From Pseudoflavonifractor sp035562355 (GTDB lineage: Bacteria; Bacillota; Clostridia; Oscillospirales; Oscillospiraceae): 24,479 nucleotides of DNA. The DNA lies in assembly GCA_035562355.1 (NCBI GenBank), contig DATMXU010000228.1, positions 1-24,479 of the forward strand, in the 5' to 3' direction. Position 1 is the stretch's first letter. Each line of letters starts with the position of its first letter. The notes under the pieces were generated by a model. It saw only the letters and a program-made list of their open reading frames with translations, was not told the DNA's origin and ran no database searches. This document shows, in pieces, positions 8,282-16,836 of this stretch. The position numbers were made by a program, and so were the translations under genes.

Positions 8282-9137
8282 ATCGTGTCATATCCCTGTG
8301 GTTTTCGGCGGACTGATAGCCCTTCTGCCGGATGAACTCGGCCAGGGCGCGGGTGAGCGCCACGCTTCTGTGCTTGCCGCCGGTGCAGCCGATGGCGATG
8401 ACCAGCACGGTCTTCCCCTCCTCCACGTACTGGGGCAGGAGAAAGCTGATCATGTTCTCCATGTGGGTCATAAAGTCCTTCGTCTGCTGATACCCGAAGA
8501 CGAAGGAGCTGACCCCCTCGTCAAGCCCCGTCTGCTCCCGCAGCTCCGCGATATAGTAGGGGTTGGGCAGAAAGCGCACGTCGAAGACCAGGTCGGCCTC
8601 CAGCGGGATACCGTACTTAAAACCGAAGGAGATGACGTTCACGCTCATGCCCGGGCCTGCGCCAACGGGGCCAAAGAGGCGCAGCACCTCGCCCCGCAGC
8701 TTGGCGCTGGAGAAGGCGGAGGTATCGATGATATACTCGGCCCGCTGGCGCACCGGCTCCAGCATGGCCTTCTCCCGCTCCACCGCCTCAGCCAGGGAGC
8801 GGCCGCCGATGGAGAGGGGATGGATGCGCCTCGTCTCCTTATAGCGGGCGATGATGGTCTCCACCCCCGCCTCCACGAAGAGGATCTTATACTTGCAGCC
8901 CATGGCCTCCAGCGCGGTCAGCGCCTCGAAGAGTGGGTCGAAGGTCTGACCGCCCCGCACGTCGCTCACCAGGGTCACCCGGTCGTACTTGCCGCCGCCC
9001 GCCATACAGAGCTCGGCAAATTTAGGGATGAGGGCGGCGGGCAGGTTGTCCACCACATAAAAGCCCATGTCCTCCATGGAGGACGCGGCCTTGCTCTTCC
9101 CCGCCCCCGAGAGGCCCGATATAATGACAAATTCCAT
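8280..9137 (-). CDS. rapZ: RapZ-family nucleotide-binding adaptor (YvcJ)
   Basis: A 285-residue P-loop protein. The Walker A motif GLSGAGKS (8-15) is followed by the family's DVRG motif near residue 60 and the C-terminal GCTGGKHRSV block, part of the UDP-GlcNAc and RNA-binding domain studied in E. coli RapZ. In E. coli it steers GlmZ/GlmY RNA turnover. In Firmicutes the homologue YvcJ hydrolyses nucleotides and its role is less clear. The ATG at 9137 has GGAG about six bases upstream. The protein ends in the usual NHRDM-type tail just before a repeat-rich spacer that touches the stop codon. It sits between murB and yvcK, as expected for this cluster. Confidence 0.95.
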   Translation of the reverse strand: MEFVIISGLSGAGKSKAASSMEDMGFYVVDNLPAALIPKFAELCMAGGGKYDRVTLVSDVRGGQTFDPLFEALTALEAMGCKYKILFVEAGVETIIARYKETRRIHPLSIGGRSLAEAVEREKAMLEPVRQRAEYIIDTSAFSSAKLRGEVLRLFGPVGAGPGMSVNVISFGFKYGIPLEADLVFDVRFLPNPYYIAELREQTGLDEGVSSFVFGYQQTKDFMTHMENMISFLLPQYVEEGKTVLVIAIGCTGGKHRSVALTRALAEFIRQKGYQSAENHRDMTR

Positions 9138-9195
9138 GCTTGCTCCATCCCCGCTCCGCTATGAATTCTATTTCAATCATACCCCGATGCGGCCC

Positions 9196-10113
9196 TCACA
9201 GGCCCAGGGTCCTGACCTCCATCTCCAGCTCCACGCCCCGCTCCCGCAGGACGGTCTCCCGCACCAAAGCCGCCAGGGCCAAAATATCGGCGCAGGTGGC
9301 GTTTTCCTGGTTGACGATAAAGCCCGCGTGCTTTTCGGACACCTGGGCTCCGCCCAACCGCGTCCCCTTCAGGCCGCACTGCTCGATGAGGGCGGCGGCA
9401 AAGTGGCCCTCAGGCCGCTTGAAGGTGCTGCCCGCACTGGGCTTTTCCAGGGGCTGCTTGCTCTTGCGCCGCTCCATCAGCTCGTCCATACGCGCGCGGA
9501 TAGCGGCGCTGTCGCCGAAGGCGAGGCGGAAGGTACTGCTTAAAATCAGCCGTTTCCCATCGGAAAAGGCGCTGTGGCGGTAGGAGAAGTCGTGCTCCTC
9601 CCCCGAGAGGCACGCCACGGTGCCATCGTGGGCGAGGTAGCGTGTGCGCGTCACCACCTGGCACATCTCGCCGCCATAGGCTCCCGCGTTCATAGTCACC
9701 GCGCCCCCGACCGTGCCGGGGATCCCGTGGGCGAACTCCAGCCCCGTGAGGCCCAGCTCGCAGGCAAAGTTGGCAAGCCGCACCAGCAGCACGCCGCTCC
9801 CGGCCGTCAACTCCCACTCCCCTGTTCGGGCGATCTCGCCCAAGCCGTCTTGGGTCTTTATAACAAAGGCGTCCACCCCCGCGTCGCTCACCAGCAGGTT
9901 GGAGCCGTTGCCCATGAAGACGCTCTCCAATCCCAGCCCTGCGGCGGTCCGGACCGCCGCCACCGCCTCCTCCTCCGACTTGGGGAAAGCCATCAGCCGG
10001 GCGGGGCCGCCCACGCGGAAGGTGGTGTGGTCCTTCATGGGCTCGTATTCCCGCACTTCCAGTCCGGGACAGGCGGCGCGCAGTTCCCGCGCGAGAGCCG
10101 AGTAGATTTCCAT
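9196..10113 (-). CDS. murB: UDP-N-acetylmuramate dehydrogenase
   Basis: A 305-residue FAD enzyme that reduces UDP-GlcNAc-enolpyruvate to UDP-MurNAc with NADPH, a cytoplasmic step of peptidoglycan precursor synthesis. The N-terminal part carries the FAD-binding motifs (TTFRVGGPA, GNGSNLLVSD, GIPGTVGGAV). The C-terminal substrate domain has the catalytic serine segment SAGSTFKRP (Ser229 by my count) and an acidic ELEMEV near the end. The short form fits type II MurB of Gram-positive bacteria. The ATG at 10113 has GGGAGG at about five bases. It heads the operon murB-rapZ-yvcK-whiA-dnaE-cls behind the promoter at 10152-10157. Confidence 0.95.
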   Translation of the reverse strand: MEIYSALARELRAACPGLEVREYEPMKDHTTFRVGGPARLMAFPKSEEEAVAAVRTAAGLGLESVFMGNGSNLLVSDAGVDAFVIKTQDGLGEIARTGEWELTAGSGVLLVRLANFACELGLTGLEFAHGIPGTVGGAVTMNAGAYGGEMCQVVTRTRYLAHDGTVACLSGEEHDFSYRHSAFSDGKRLILSSTFRLAFGDSAAIRARMDELMERRKSKQPLEKPSAGSTFKRPEGHFAAALIEQCGLKGTRLGGAQVSEKHAGFIVNQENATCADILALAALVRETVLRERGVELEMEVRTLGL

Positions 10114-10151
10114 GCCGACCTCCCAATACGTATAGTCGCGCTGATTTTATT

Positions 10152-10160
10152 ATTATAGCA
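10152..10160 (-). promoter_or_regulatory. Extended -10 promoter of the murB operon
   Basis: On the minus strand a perfect TATAAT (10152-10157) is preceded by TGC, an extended -10. The surroundings are AT-rich against a GC-rich background. No good -35 lies 16-18 bases upstream (TTCTAA at 17). It would give a leader of about 35 bases before murB. Confidence 0.65.
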
Positions 10161-10198
10161 GAATCCGCAGAAGATTAGAATAGGGCGCGGAAAAGAAA

Positions 10199-10440
10199 TC
10201 AGGGGCGGGTTTGGGTCCCGTTGTTTCCCCATCCCGCGCGGGGCGCACGCGTCCGGCGAGGCCACCCTTCTTGCGGGCAAGAAAGGGGGAAAAGAACCGC
10301 CAGGGGGCAAACAAGGGCATGCTCATGCCCTTGTTTGCCCCCCTGGACCCCCATTTTACGGGAGCGGGCGGCGGTACGGTTCAGGTACTCGTCTGACCTG
10401 AAACCGTACCGCCGCCCTTGGTTTTCTATTTTCTTAAAGG
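10199..10440. repeat. Tandem-hairpin repeat element between murB and dapL
   Basis: This part of the 417-base gene-free gap holds a chain of inverted repeats. 10265-10274 pairs with 10277-10287 (one bulge). 10300-10321 pairs with 10324-10346 (about 22 bp with one bulged C, a very tight loop). 10366-10386 pairs with 10396-10417 (21 bp with one bulge, 9-base loop). The last is followed on the plus strand by a T-rich stretch. The remainder is GC-rich with no supported ORF. The arms look like a resident intergenic element; the dapL-proximal remainder (10441-10530) shows nothing I can name. Confidence 0.7.
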
Positions 10441-10530
10441 GCTGCCGCCAGCACGTTGCGAAATGCCCGAGCCGCGTTGTGAAACAAGCGGTAACAGTCA
10501 TAGGGTCTAGCAGGCGCAAGCGTTTCCCCT

Positions 10531-11744
10531 TTACAGCACCTTCTTGATCCGCTCCACCGCCTCCACGGTGTCCTCGGCGCCGCCGAAGGCGGTGAGGCGG
10601 ATATACCCCTCACCGCTGGGGCCAAAGCCCGCGCCGGGGGTGGTCACCACATTGGCCTCGCGGAGGAGCTTTTCGAAGAAGGCCCAGGAGCTCAGTCCAT
10701 CCGGCGTCTTGGCCCAGACATAGGGGGAGTTCTCCCCGCCGGACACGGTGAGCCCCACCCCCTTCAGCCCCTCCAGGATGACTTGGGCGTTGCGGAGGTA
10801 GAAGTCGATGGTCTCCCGCACCTGGGCGCGGCCCTCGTCGGTGTAGACCGCCGCCGCGCCGCGCTGGACCACGTAGGGCACGCCGTTGAACTTGGTACAC
10901 TGGCGGCGGTTCCACAGGGCGTTCAGGCTGGCCCCATCCCGCACAAGGGCTTTGGGCACCACTGTGTAAGCGCAGCGGGTGCCGGTAAAGCCCGCCGTCT
11001 TGGAGAAGGAGCGGAACTCAATGGCGCAGGTCTCGGCGCCGGGAATCTCAAAGATGCTGTGGGGGACGGCCGGGTCGGTGATGAAAGATTCATAGGCCGA
11101 GTCGAAAAGGAGGACAGAGCCGTTGGCGTTGGCATAGTCCACCCAGGCCTTGAGCTGCGCCCGGGTGGCCACGGCTCCGGTGGGATTGTTGGGGAAACAG
11201 AGGTAGATGAGGTCGGCCTTTTCCGCCGGGATGGCGGGAGCAAAGCCGTTTTCCGCCACGCAGGGCATGTATATGAGCTTGCTCCACTTGCCCAGGGCCT
11301 CGTCGAAGTCGCCGGCCCGGCCCGCCATGGCGTTGGTGTCCACATAGACCGGGTAGACCGGATCGCAGACGGCCACCAGGTTGTCCACGCCGAAAATATC
11401 GCCGATGTTGCCGCAGTCGCTCTTGGCCCCGTCGGAGACAAAGATCTCGCCGGGGTCGATGTCCACCCCTCGGGCTTTATAGTCATGCTGGGAGATGGCG
11501 CTGCGGAGGAAATCGTAACCCTGCTCGGGGCCGTACCCGTGGAACCCCTGCACCGAGCCCATCTCGTCCACGGCGGCGTGCATGGCGGCGGTGACGGCGG
11601 CGGGCAGGGGCCGGGTCACGTCCCCGATGCCCAGGCGAATGAGCTTGGCCTCCGGGTGCTCCGCCGAGTAGGCCGCCACACGGCGGGCGATCTCAGAGAA
11701 GAGATAGCTCCCGGGCAGCTTGAGGTAGTTCTGGTTGATGGTCG

Positions 11745-11748
<4 letters not shown>
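10531..11748 (-). CDS. dapL: LL-diaminopimelate aminotransferase
   Basis: A 405-residue class I/II PLP aminotransferase that converts tetrahydrodipicolinate plus glutamate directly to LL-diaminopimelate, bypassing the succinylated or acetylated route. It shows the family's N-terminal RLGIGDVTRPLP, the CFPNNPTGA segment, and the PLP lysine in SFSK (Lys250), close to the usual 410-residue length. The ATG at 11748 overlaps the dapF stop as ATGA, so the two genes are probably translationally coupled. It is the last gene of glnA-dapF-dapL; the amino donor it needs depends on glutamate/glutamine metabolism. No convincing terminator follows the stop; the next structures are the repeat hairpins in the gap. 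Confidence 0.96.
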
Positions 11749-12536
<788 letters not shown>

Positions 12537-12542
<6 letters not shown>

Positions 12543-12575
12543 AGTATGACCCCCTTTTGGTATCATGCTATGCGC
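12537..12575 (-). promoter_or_regulatory. Hairpin enclosing the dapF start codon
   Basis: GCGCATAG (12537-12544) and CTATGCGC (12568-12575) form a perfect 8-bp inverted repeat. One mismatch further in, 12546-12549 pairs with 12563-12566. In the transcript the start codon (12542-12540) is inside the 3' arm, and the AGGGGG ribosome binding site sits in the 13-base loop. It could limit dapF initiation or couple it to passage of ribosomes from glnA. A protein-binding palindrome is the alternative. Confidence 0.45.
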
Positions 12576-12606
12576 CACCCCCTCCTTATTTGCCCACGGA
12601 GGGTTA

Positions 12607-13935
12607 TCAATAATTCATGATGTACTTCTCCCGCTCCCAACTGGAGACGCGGGTCCTGTACTCCTCGCACTCCTTCTTCTTGCCGTCCAGGTAGTTGGCG
12701 GAGACATGGCCGCCCAGGGTATCCAGGACCAGGGCATCCTCCTCCATGCAGCGGATGGCCTCGTCCAGAGAGCCGGGCAGGCTGTCGATGCCATGGGCCT
12801 TTCGGGCGTGTTCATCCATGGCGAAGATGTTCTCAGTGATCTCAGCGGGCGGGGTAAGGCCACGCTCGATGCCGTCCAGCCCGGCGGACAGACAGACGGA
12901 CAGGGCCAGATAGGGGTTGCAGGAGGGGTCGGGCGAGCGCAGCTCCACCCGGGTCGCCACACCCCGGCTGGCGGGAATACGGATGAGGGCTGAGCGGTTA
13001 GAGGCCGACCAGGCCATATAGCAGGGTGCCTCGTACCCGGGCACCAGGCGCTTGTAGGAGTTGACCAGCGGGTTGGTCACGGCCGCCATACCCCGCACGT
13101 GGGCCAGGACGCCGGCGATAAAGCTGTACGCCTCACTGGAGAGGCCCTTTTCGCCGCTGGGGTCGTCGAAGACGTTCTTCCCATCCCTGAAGAGGGACAT
13201 GTTGGTGTGCATCCCCGATCCGGCTACGCCGAAGGTGGGCTTGGGCATAAAGGTGGCGTGGAGCCCGTCCTGCTGGGCCAGGAGCTTGACGGCGAGCTTG
13301 AAGGTCATGATGTTGTCGGCGGCCCGCAGCGCGTCGCCGTACTTGAAGTCGATCTCGTGCTGGCCGGGCGCGTTTTCATGGTGGCTGGCCTCGATCTCAA
13401 AGCCCATGCGCTCCAGCGCCACGCAGATACCCCGGCGGGTGCTCTCCCCGTGGTCTAGGGGACCCAGGTCGAAGTAGCCCGCCTCGTCGTTGGTCCTTGT
13501 GGTGGGCTTGCCGTCCTCGTCGGTCTGAAAGAGGAAGAACTCACACTCGGGACCCACGTTGAAGGCGGTGTAGCCCATGTCGGCGGCCTTTTTGAGCGCG
13601 CGCTTGAGCACGTAACGGGGATCGCCCACGAAAGGGGTGCCGTCGGTGTTGTACACGTCGCAGATGAGGCGGGCGGTCTTGTGCTTATGATGCCAGGGGT
13701 AGATCACGAAGGTATCCAGGTCGGGATAGAGGCACTGGTCCGACTCGTCGATGCGCACGAACCCCTCTACTGAGGAGCCATCGAACATGATCTCATTGTT
13801 GACGGCCTTTTCGATCTGCGAGGCGGTGATGGCGACGTTCTTGAGCATACCGAAGACGTCGGTAAATTGCAGGCGGATGAACTCGATGCCCTCCTCATGG
13901 ACGATGCGGATGATATCTTCCTTACTGTATCCCAT
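12607..13935 (-). CDS. glnA: Glutamine synthetase, type I-alpha
   Basis: A 442-residue enzyme that makes glutamine from glutamate, ammonium and ATP. The family blocks are present: FDGSSVEGFVRI (Arg61), NVGPECEFFLF, the NPLVNSYKRL segment, VPGYEAP (Glu302) and the C-terminal SSWEREKY. The short form lacks the adenylylation loop of the beta class. Arg61 and Glu302 match the positions that make Bacillus GS sensitive to feedback inhibition by glutamine, so regulation by feedback rather than by adenylylation is expected. The ATG at 13935 has AAGGGGA upstream. It leads glnA-dapF-dapL from the promoter near 13977; no GlnR-type palindrome is obvious. Confidence 0.97.
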   Translation of the reverse strand: MGYSKEDIIRIVHEEGIEFIRLQFTDVFGMLKNVAITASQIEKAVNNEIMFDGSSVEGFVRIDESDQCLYPDLDTFVIYPWHHKHKTARLICDVYNTDGTPFVGDPRYVLKRALKKAADMGYTAFNVGPECEFFLFQTDEDGKPTTRTNDEAGYFDLGPLDHGESTRRGICVALERMGFEIEASHHENAPGQHEIDFKYGDALRAADNIMTFKLAVKLLAQQDGLHATFMPKPTFGVAGSGMHTNMSLFRDGKNVFDDPSGEKGLSSEAYSFIAGVLAHVRGMAAVTNPLVNSYKRLVPGYEAPCYMAWSASNRSALIRIPASRGVATRVELRSPDPSCNPYLALSVCLSAGLDGIERGLTPPAEITENIFAMDEHARKAHGIDSLPGSLDEAIRCMEEDALVLDTLGGHVSANYLDGKKKECEEYRTRVSSWEREKYIMNY

Positions 13936-13976
13936 ATGCCAATCCCCTTTCTGCCTACTGTCTATCTAAAAATAGT

Positions 13977-14007
13977 ATCATACCACAAACCGCTTGACAA
14001 TCGACAA
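13977..14007 (-). promoter_or_regulatory. Extended -10 promoter of glnA
   Basis: On the minus strand TATGAT (13977-13982) is preceded by TGG, an extended -10. The closest -35-like boxes, TTGTCG (14002-14007, spacer 19) and TTGTCA (13995-14000, spacer 12), are not at ideal spacing; TTGTCA is 17 from a weaker TACTAT. The stretch is AT-rich. Confidence 0.5.
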
Positions 14008-14083
14008 TTTTGTGCGCTTTTGCGCCTAGGGAACGGGCGGATTGGGAAATTTGTCTGCATAGGTCGGCCCGCACAAAACCAAG

Positions 14084-14106
14084 CGCCGCCCCGGTGCGGG
14101 GCGGCG
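14084..14106 (-). terminator. Intrinsic terminator of the ABC-F gene
   Basis: A GC-rich perfect stem of about ten pairs with a 3-base loop, followed on the minus strand by CTTGGTTTTG. It lies just after the ABC-F stop and before the glnA promoter. Confidence 0.75.
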
Positions 14107-14114
14107 GAGCGCGG

Positions 14115-15668
14115 CTATACGATTTTGGTGGTCCAGTCCTCCACGTTCCAGACGGCGGAGACGACCCCCTCGTAGAACTCCGGCTCGTGGCTCACCAGCA
14201 GGACAGTGCCCCTGTACGCACGGATGGCCTCCTGCAGGGCGTCCTTTGCATCCACATCCAAATGGTTGGTGGGCTCGTCCAGCACCAGAAGGTTCATGGG
14301 CCTGAGCATGAGCCGGCAAAGGCGCGCCTTGGCATTTTCCCCGCCGGAGAGCACCCGCATCCGGGTGGTGATGTGCTCCGCGGTCAGGCCGCATTTTGCC
14401 AGGGCCGCGCGGACCTCGCCGTTGGTCATGCCGGGGAATTCAGCCCAGATCTCCTCCAGGGCGGTGCGGTCGCTGCCCCGCTCCTCCTGCTCAAAGTAGC
14501 CCGGCTCCACAAACTGGTCGTGCTCGACCGTCCCGGAAATGGGCGGGATGAGTCCCAGCAGGGTTTTGAGCAGCGTAGATTTCCCCAGGCCGTTGACCCC
14601 CTTGATGGCGATCTTCTGCCCCCGCTCCACCACCACGTCCACCGGGCGGGTTAGGGCCTCGTCATAGCCCAGCACCAGGCGCCGGGCCGCGATGACCTCT
14701 CGCCCCGGCGTGCGGGCAGGCGTGAAGGCGAACGTGGGTTTCACCTTTTCCCTCGCAAGCTCGATGACCTCCATCTTGTCGAGCCGTTTCTGGCGGCTGC
14801 GGGCCAGGTTGGCTGTGGCGGCCCGGGCCTTGTTGCGGGCCACGAAGTCCTCCAACTGGGCGATCTCCTTCTGCTGCTTTTCATACGCCTGCTCCATCTG
14901 GCGTTTTTTCACCCCATAGAGGGTCTCGAACTCCCCGTAGTTCCCGGTATACCGGGTGAGGGCGGCGTTCTCCACGTGGTAGATGACGTTGACCACGTCG
15001 TTTAAAAAGGCGGTGTCGTGGGAGACCAGGATAAACGCGTTTTCATACCCCTGCAAGAACCGCTTGAGCCAGGCGATGTGGTTCTCGTCGAGGAAGTTGG
15101 TGGGCTCGTCCAGGATGAGGATCATGGGGTTTTCCAGCAGGAGCTTGGTGAGGAGCACCTTGGCCCGCTGGCCCCCGGACAGCTCGGACACATCCCGCTC
15201 CAGGCCGATCTCCCCCAGGCCGAGCCCGCCGGCGTACTCCTCAATCTTGGTGTCCAGCACGTAAAAACCGCTCTGCTCCAGGATCTCCTGTATCTCTCCC
15301 ACATCCTCCATGAGCTTTTCCAGCTCCTCCGGGCCGCAGTCTCCCATCGCATCGTAAAGGGCTAGCAGCTCCCGCTCCAGCTCGTACATATGGGAGAAGG
15401 CGGTGCGGAGGATCTCCCGGATGGTCTTGCCCCTCTCCAGGGCGGAGAATTGGTCCAAATACCCGGTGGTGATATGGTTGCACCAGGCCACGTCTCCCTC
15501 GTCGGGGCTGCGCTTGCCGGTGAGAATGTCCAGGAAGGTGGTCTTCCCCTCCCCATTGGCCCCTACCAGCCCCACGTGCTCCCCCTTGAGAAGGCGAAAC
15601 GAAACATCCTGCAAAATCTGTCGTCCGCCAAAACTGTGACTGACGTGCGTGACGGTCAAAATACTCAT
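14115..15668 (-). CDS. ABC-F family ATPase (YkpA/YbiT-like)
   Basis: A 517-residue protein with two nucleotide-binding domains and no membrane segments, as in ABC-F ribosome-acting ATPases. Domain 1 has Walker A GANGEGKT (36-43), signature LSGGQ (163-167) and LILDEPTN with the catalytic Glu188. The charged linker (about 250-310, rich in Lys, Arg and Gln) is the P-site-reaching segment. Domain 2 has GVNGLGKS (357-364), LSGGE and LVLDEPTNHLD. It most resembles the housekeeping YkpA/YbiT branch rather than the antibiotic-resistance branch, though this rests on general form only. The ATG at 15668 follows AAGGAGA. It is monocistronic, with its own promoter (15710-15738) and terminator (14084-14106). 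Confidence 0.9.
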   Translation of the reverse strand: MSILTVTHVSHSFGGRQILQDVSFRLLKGEHVGLVGANGEGKTTFLDILTGKRSPDEGDVAWCNHITTGYLDQFSALERGKTIREILRTAFSHMYELERELLALYDAMGDCGPEELEKLMEDVGEIQEILEQSGFYVLDTKIEEYAGGLGLGEIGLERDVSELSGGQRAKVLLTKLLLENPMILILDEPTNFLDENHIAWLKRFLQGYENAFILVSHDTAFLNDVVNVIYHVENAALTRYTGNYGEFETLYGVKKRQMEQAYEKQQKEIAQLEDFVARNKARAATANLARSRQKRLDKMEVIELAREKVKPTFAFTPARTPGREVIAARRLVLGYDEALTRPVDVVVERGQKIAIKGVNGLGKSTLLKTLLGLIPPISGTVEHDQFVEPGYFEQEERGSDRTALEEIWAEFPGMTNGEVRAALAKCGLTAEHITTRMRVLSGGENAKARLCRLMLRPMNLLVLDEPTNHLDVDAKDALQEAIRAYRGTVLLVSHEPEFYEGVVSAVWNVEDWTTKIV

Positions 15669-15709
15669 AGGGTCTCCTTAAAACAGTGGATTTCTCTCAA
15701 ACGTGCATC

Positions 15710-15738
15710 AGTATACCACAGATGCCCGGTTCTGAAAA
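15710..15738 (-). promoter_or_regulatory. Promoter of the ABC-F gene
   Basis: On the minus strand TTTTCA (15733-15738) and TATACT (15710-15715) are 17 bases apart, and the -10 is preceded by TGG. The leader is about 35-40 bases, ending in a good ribosome binding site. Confidence 0.65.
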
Positions 15739-15756
15739 GGTGCCCCTCAATAAATA

Positions 15757-15981
15757 AGAACGCCCGTTTACACCATGGCGTAAACGGGTGTTCCTAGCCT
15801 GTCAAAGAAGTCCTACGGGACCTCTTTGACAGGCTGCTACACGTTTTGAAACACCGTAAGAAGGTTCAAAAAGTGGTTTTCCTACACGCGAAAGGGAAAG
15901 GCTGACGGTTCCCTTTCACACTATCCCTCCCTCCGAGATGTTACGCCTGGGTGTTTTTTGACAGGCTGAGAACGCCCGTTT
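15757..15981. repeat. Modular palindromic element between accA and the ABC-F gene
   Basis: This fills most of a 394-base gene-free gap. The 13-mer AGAACGCCCGTTT occurs at both ends (15757-15769 and 15969-15981). TTTGACAGGCTG occurs at 15825-15836 and 15957-15968, with the inverted copy AGCCTGTCAAA at 15796-15806. GGGTGTT occurs at 15786 and 15949. Between them are four hairpins: 15759-15792, 15796-15835, 15840-15875 and 15890-15917. The 16000-16024 stretch holds another short palindrome. I see no coding potential. It could be a mobile-type intergenic repeat, a structured RNA or both. Confidence 0.65.
15759..15792 (-). terminator. Likely terminator of the fatty-acid operon
   Basis: Thirteen-base arms (15759-15771 and 15780-15792, one non-Watson-Crick position) with an 8-base loop, followed on the minus strand by CTTATTTATT. 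It is the last hairpin before the ABC-F promoter. The T-tract is interrupted, so this is a moderate candidate. Confidence 0.5.
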
Positions 15982-16062
15982 CTCCCTACTGGCACTGACG
16001 GCAGGCCACCAGACGGCCGCCGTCTAAAGACAGCGGCTCGAATCATTATCTTATCGTTTACC

Positions 16063-16836
16063 TTATAGCACCGTCCCCAGGGCGCGGAACCGCAGACGGC
16101 GCTGCTCGGCCACGGTTTCCCCGCTCAGGGCGGTCAAAACGGTGAGTTCCTCCAGGAGGGCGGATTTCAGGGCGCGGCAGGTCTCGGCGTAGTCCTCGTC
16201 GGGAAAAATCCGCTCGATGACCCCCAGCGCCAGCAGGTCGGGGGCGGTGAGTTTCAGGTGCTCAGCGGCCATCTCGGCCTTGTCAGGGTCCCGGTAGAGG
16301 ATGGAGGCACAGCCCTCGGGGGAGATGACAGAGTAGACCGCCTGCTCCAGCATCCACACCCGGTTGGCCACCGCCAGGGCCAGCGCCCCGCCGCTCCCTC
16401 CCTCGCCGGTGAGGATGGATATGATGGGCGTTTTAAGGGCGGTCATCTCCATCAGGTTCTCGGCAATGGCCTGACCCTGCCCCCGCTCCTCAGCCCCGAT
16501 CCCGCAATAGGCCCCCGAGGTGTTGATGAAACAGACGACAGGGCGGCAAAACTTTTCGGCCTGTTTCATCAGGCGCAGGGCCTTCCGATATCCCTCCGGA
16601 TGGGCGGAGCCGAAGTTGCGGGCCAGGCGGCTCTTGGCGTCCAGTCCCTTCTCGGTGGCGATGACCGTGACGGGCAGCCCGTCCAGATAGGCCAGTCCCC
16701 CCATGATCGCCCGGTCGTCCCCATAGCGGCGGTCGCCGTGGAGCTCCATAAAGTCGGTAAAAATCTCCTCGATATAGCGCAGTCCGCCGGGGCAGTCCTT
16801 ATCCCTGGCGTGGCGCACCCGCTCCATTGCCTTCAT
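16063..16836 (-). CDS. accA: Acetyl-CoA carboxylase carboxyltransferase subunit alpha
   Basis: A 257-residue crotonase-fold subunit that, with AccD, moves the carboxyl group from biotin on AccB to acetyl-CoA, giving malonyl-CoA. Recognisable blocks are ELHGDRRYGDD, NFGSAHPEGYRKALRLM, FINTSGAYCGIGAEERGQ, and GEGGSGGALALAVANRV. It is shorter than E. coli AccA (about 320), mainly lacking the N-terminal extension, as is seen in clostridial versions. The ATG overlaps the accD stop as ATGA. It is the last gene of the fatty-acid operon and is followed by the repeat-rich gap. Confidence 0.95.
   Translation of the reverse strand: MKAMERVRHARDKDCPGGLRYIEEIFTDFMELHGDRRYGDDRAIMGGLAYLDGLPVTVIATEKGLDAKSRLARNFGSAHPEGYRKALRLMKQAEKFCRPVVCFINTSGAYCGIGAEERGQGQAIAENLMEMTALKTPIISILTGEGGSGGALALAVANRVWMLEQAVYSVISPEGCASILYRDPDKAEMAAEHLKLTAPDLLALGVIERIFPDEDYAETCRALKSALLEELTVLTALSGETVAEQRRLRFRALGTVL

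Noticed and set aside
10265..10417. CRISPR-like array
   Set aside because: The units are different palindromes, not identical direct repeats with regular spacers, and no cas gene is nearby.
10199..10519. Possible 106-residue ORF between murB and dapL
   Set aside because: It runs straight through three long palindromes, so the open frame is better explained by base composition and repeats.
12543..14114. Lysine or glutamine riboswitch, or T-box, around glnA-dapF
   Set aside because: The leaders are short and I could not find the conserved cores of these elements.
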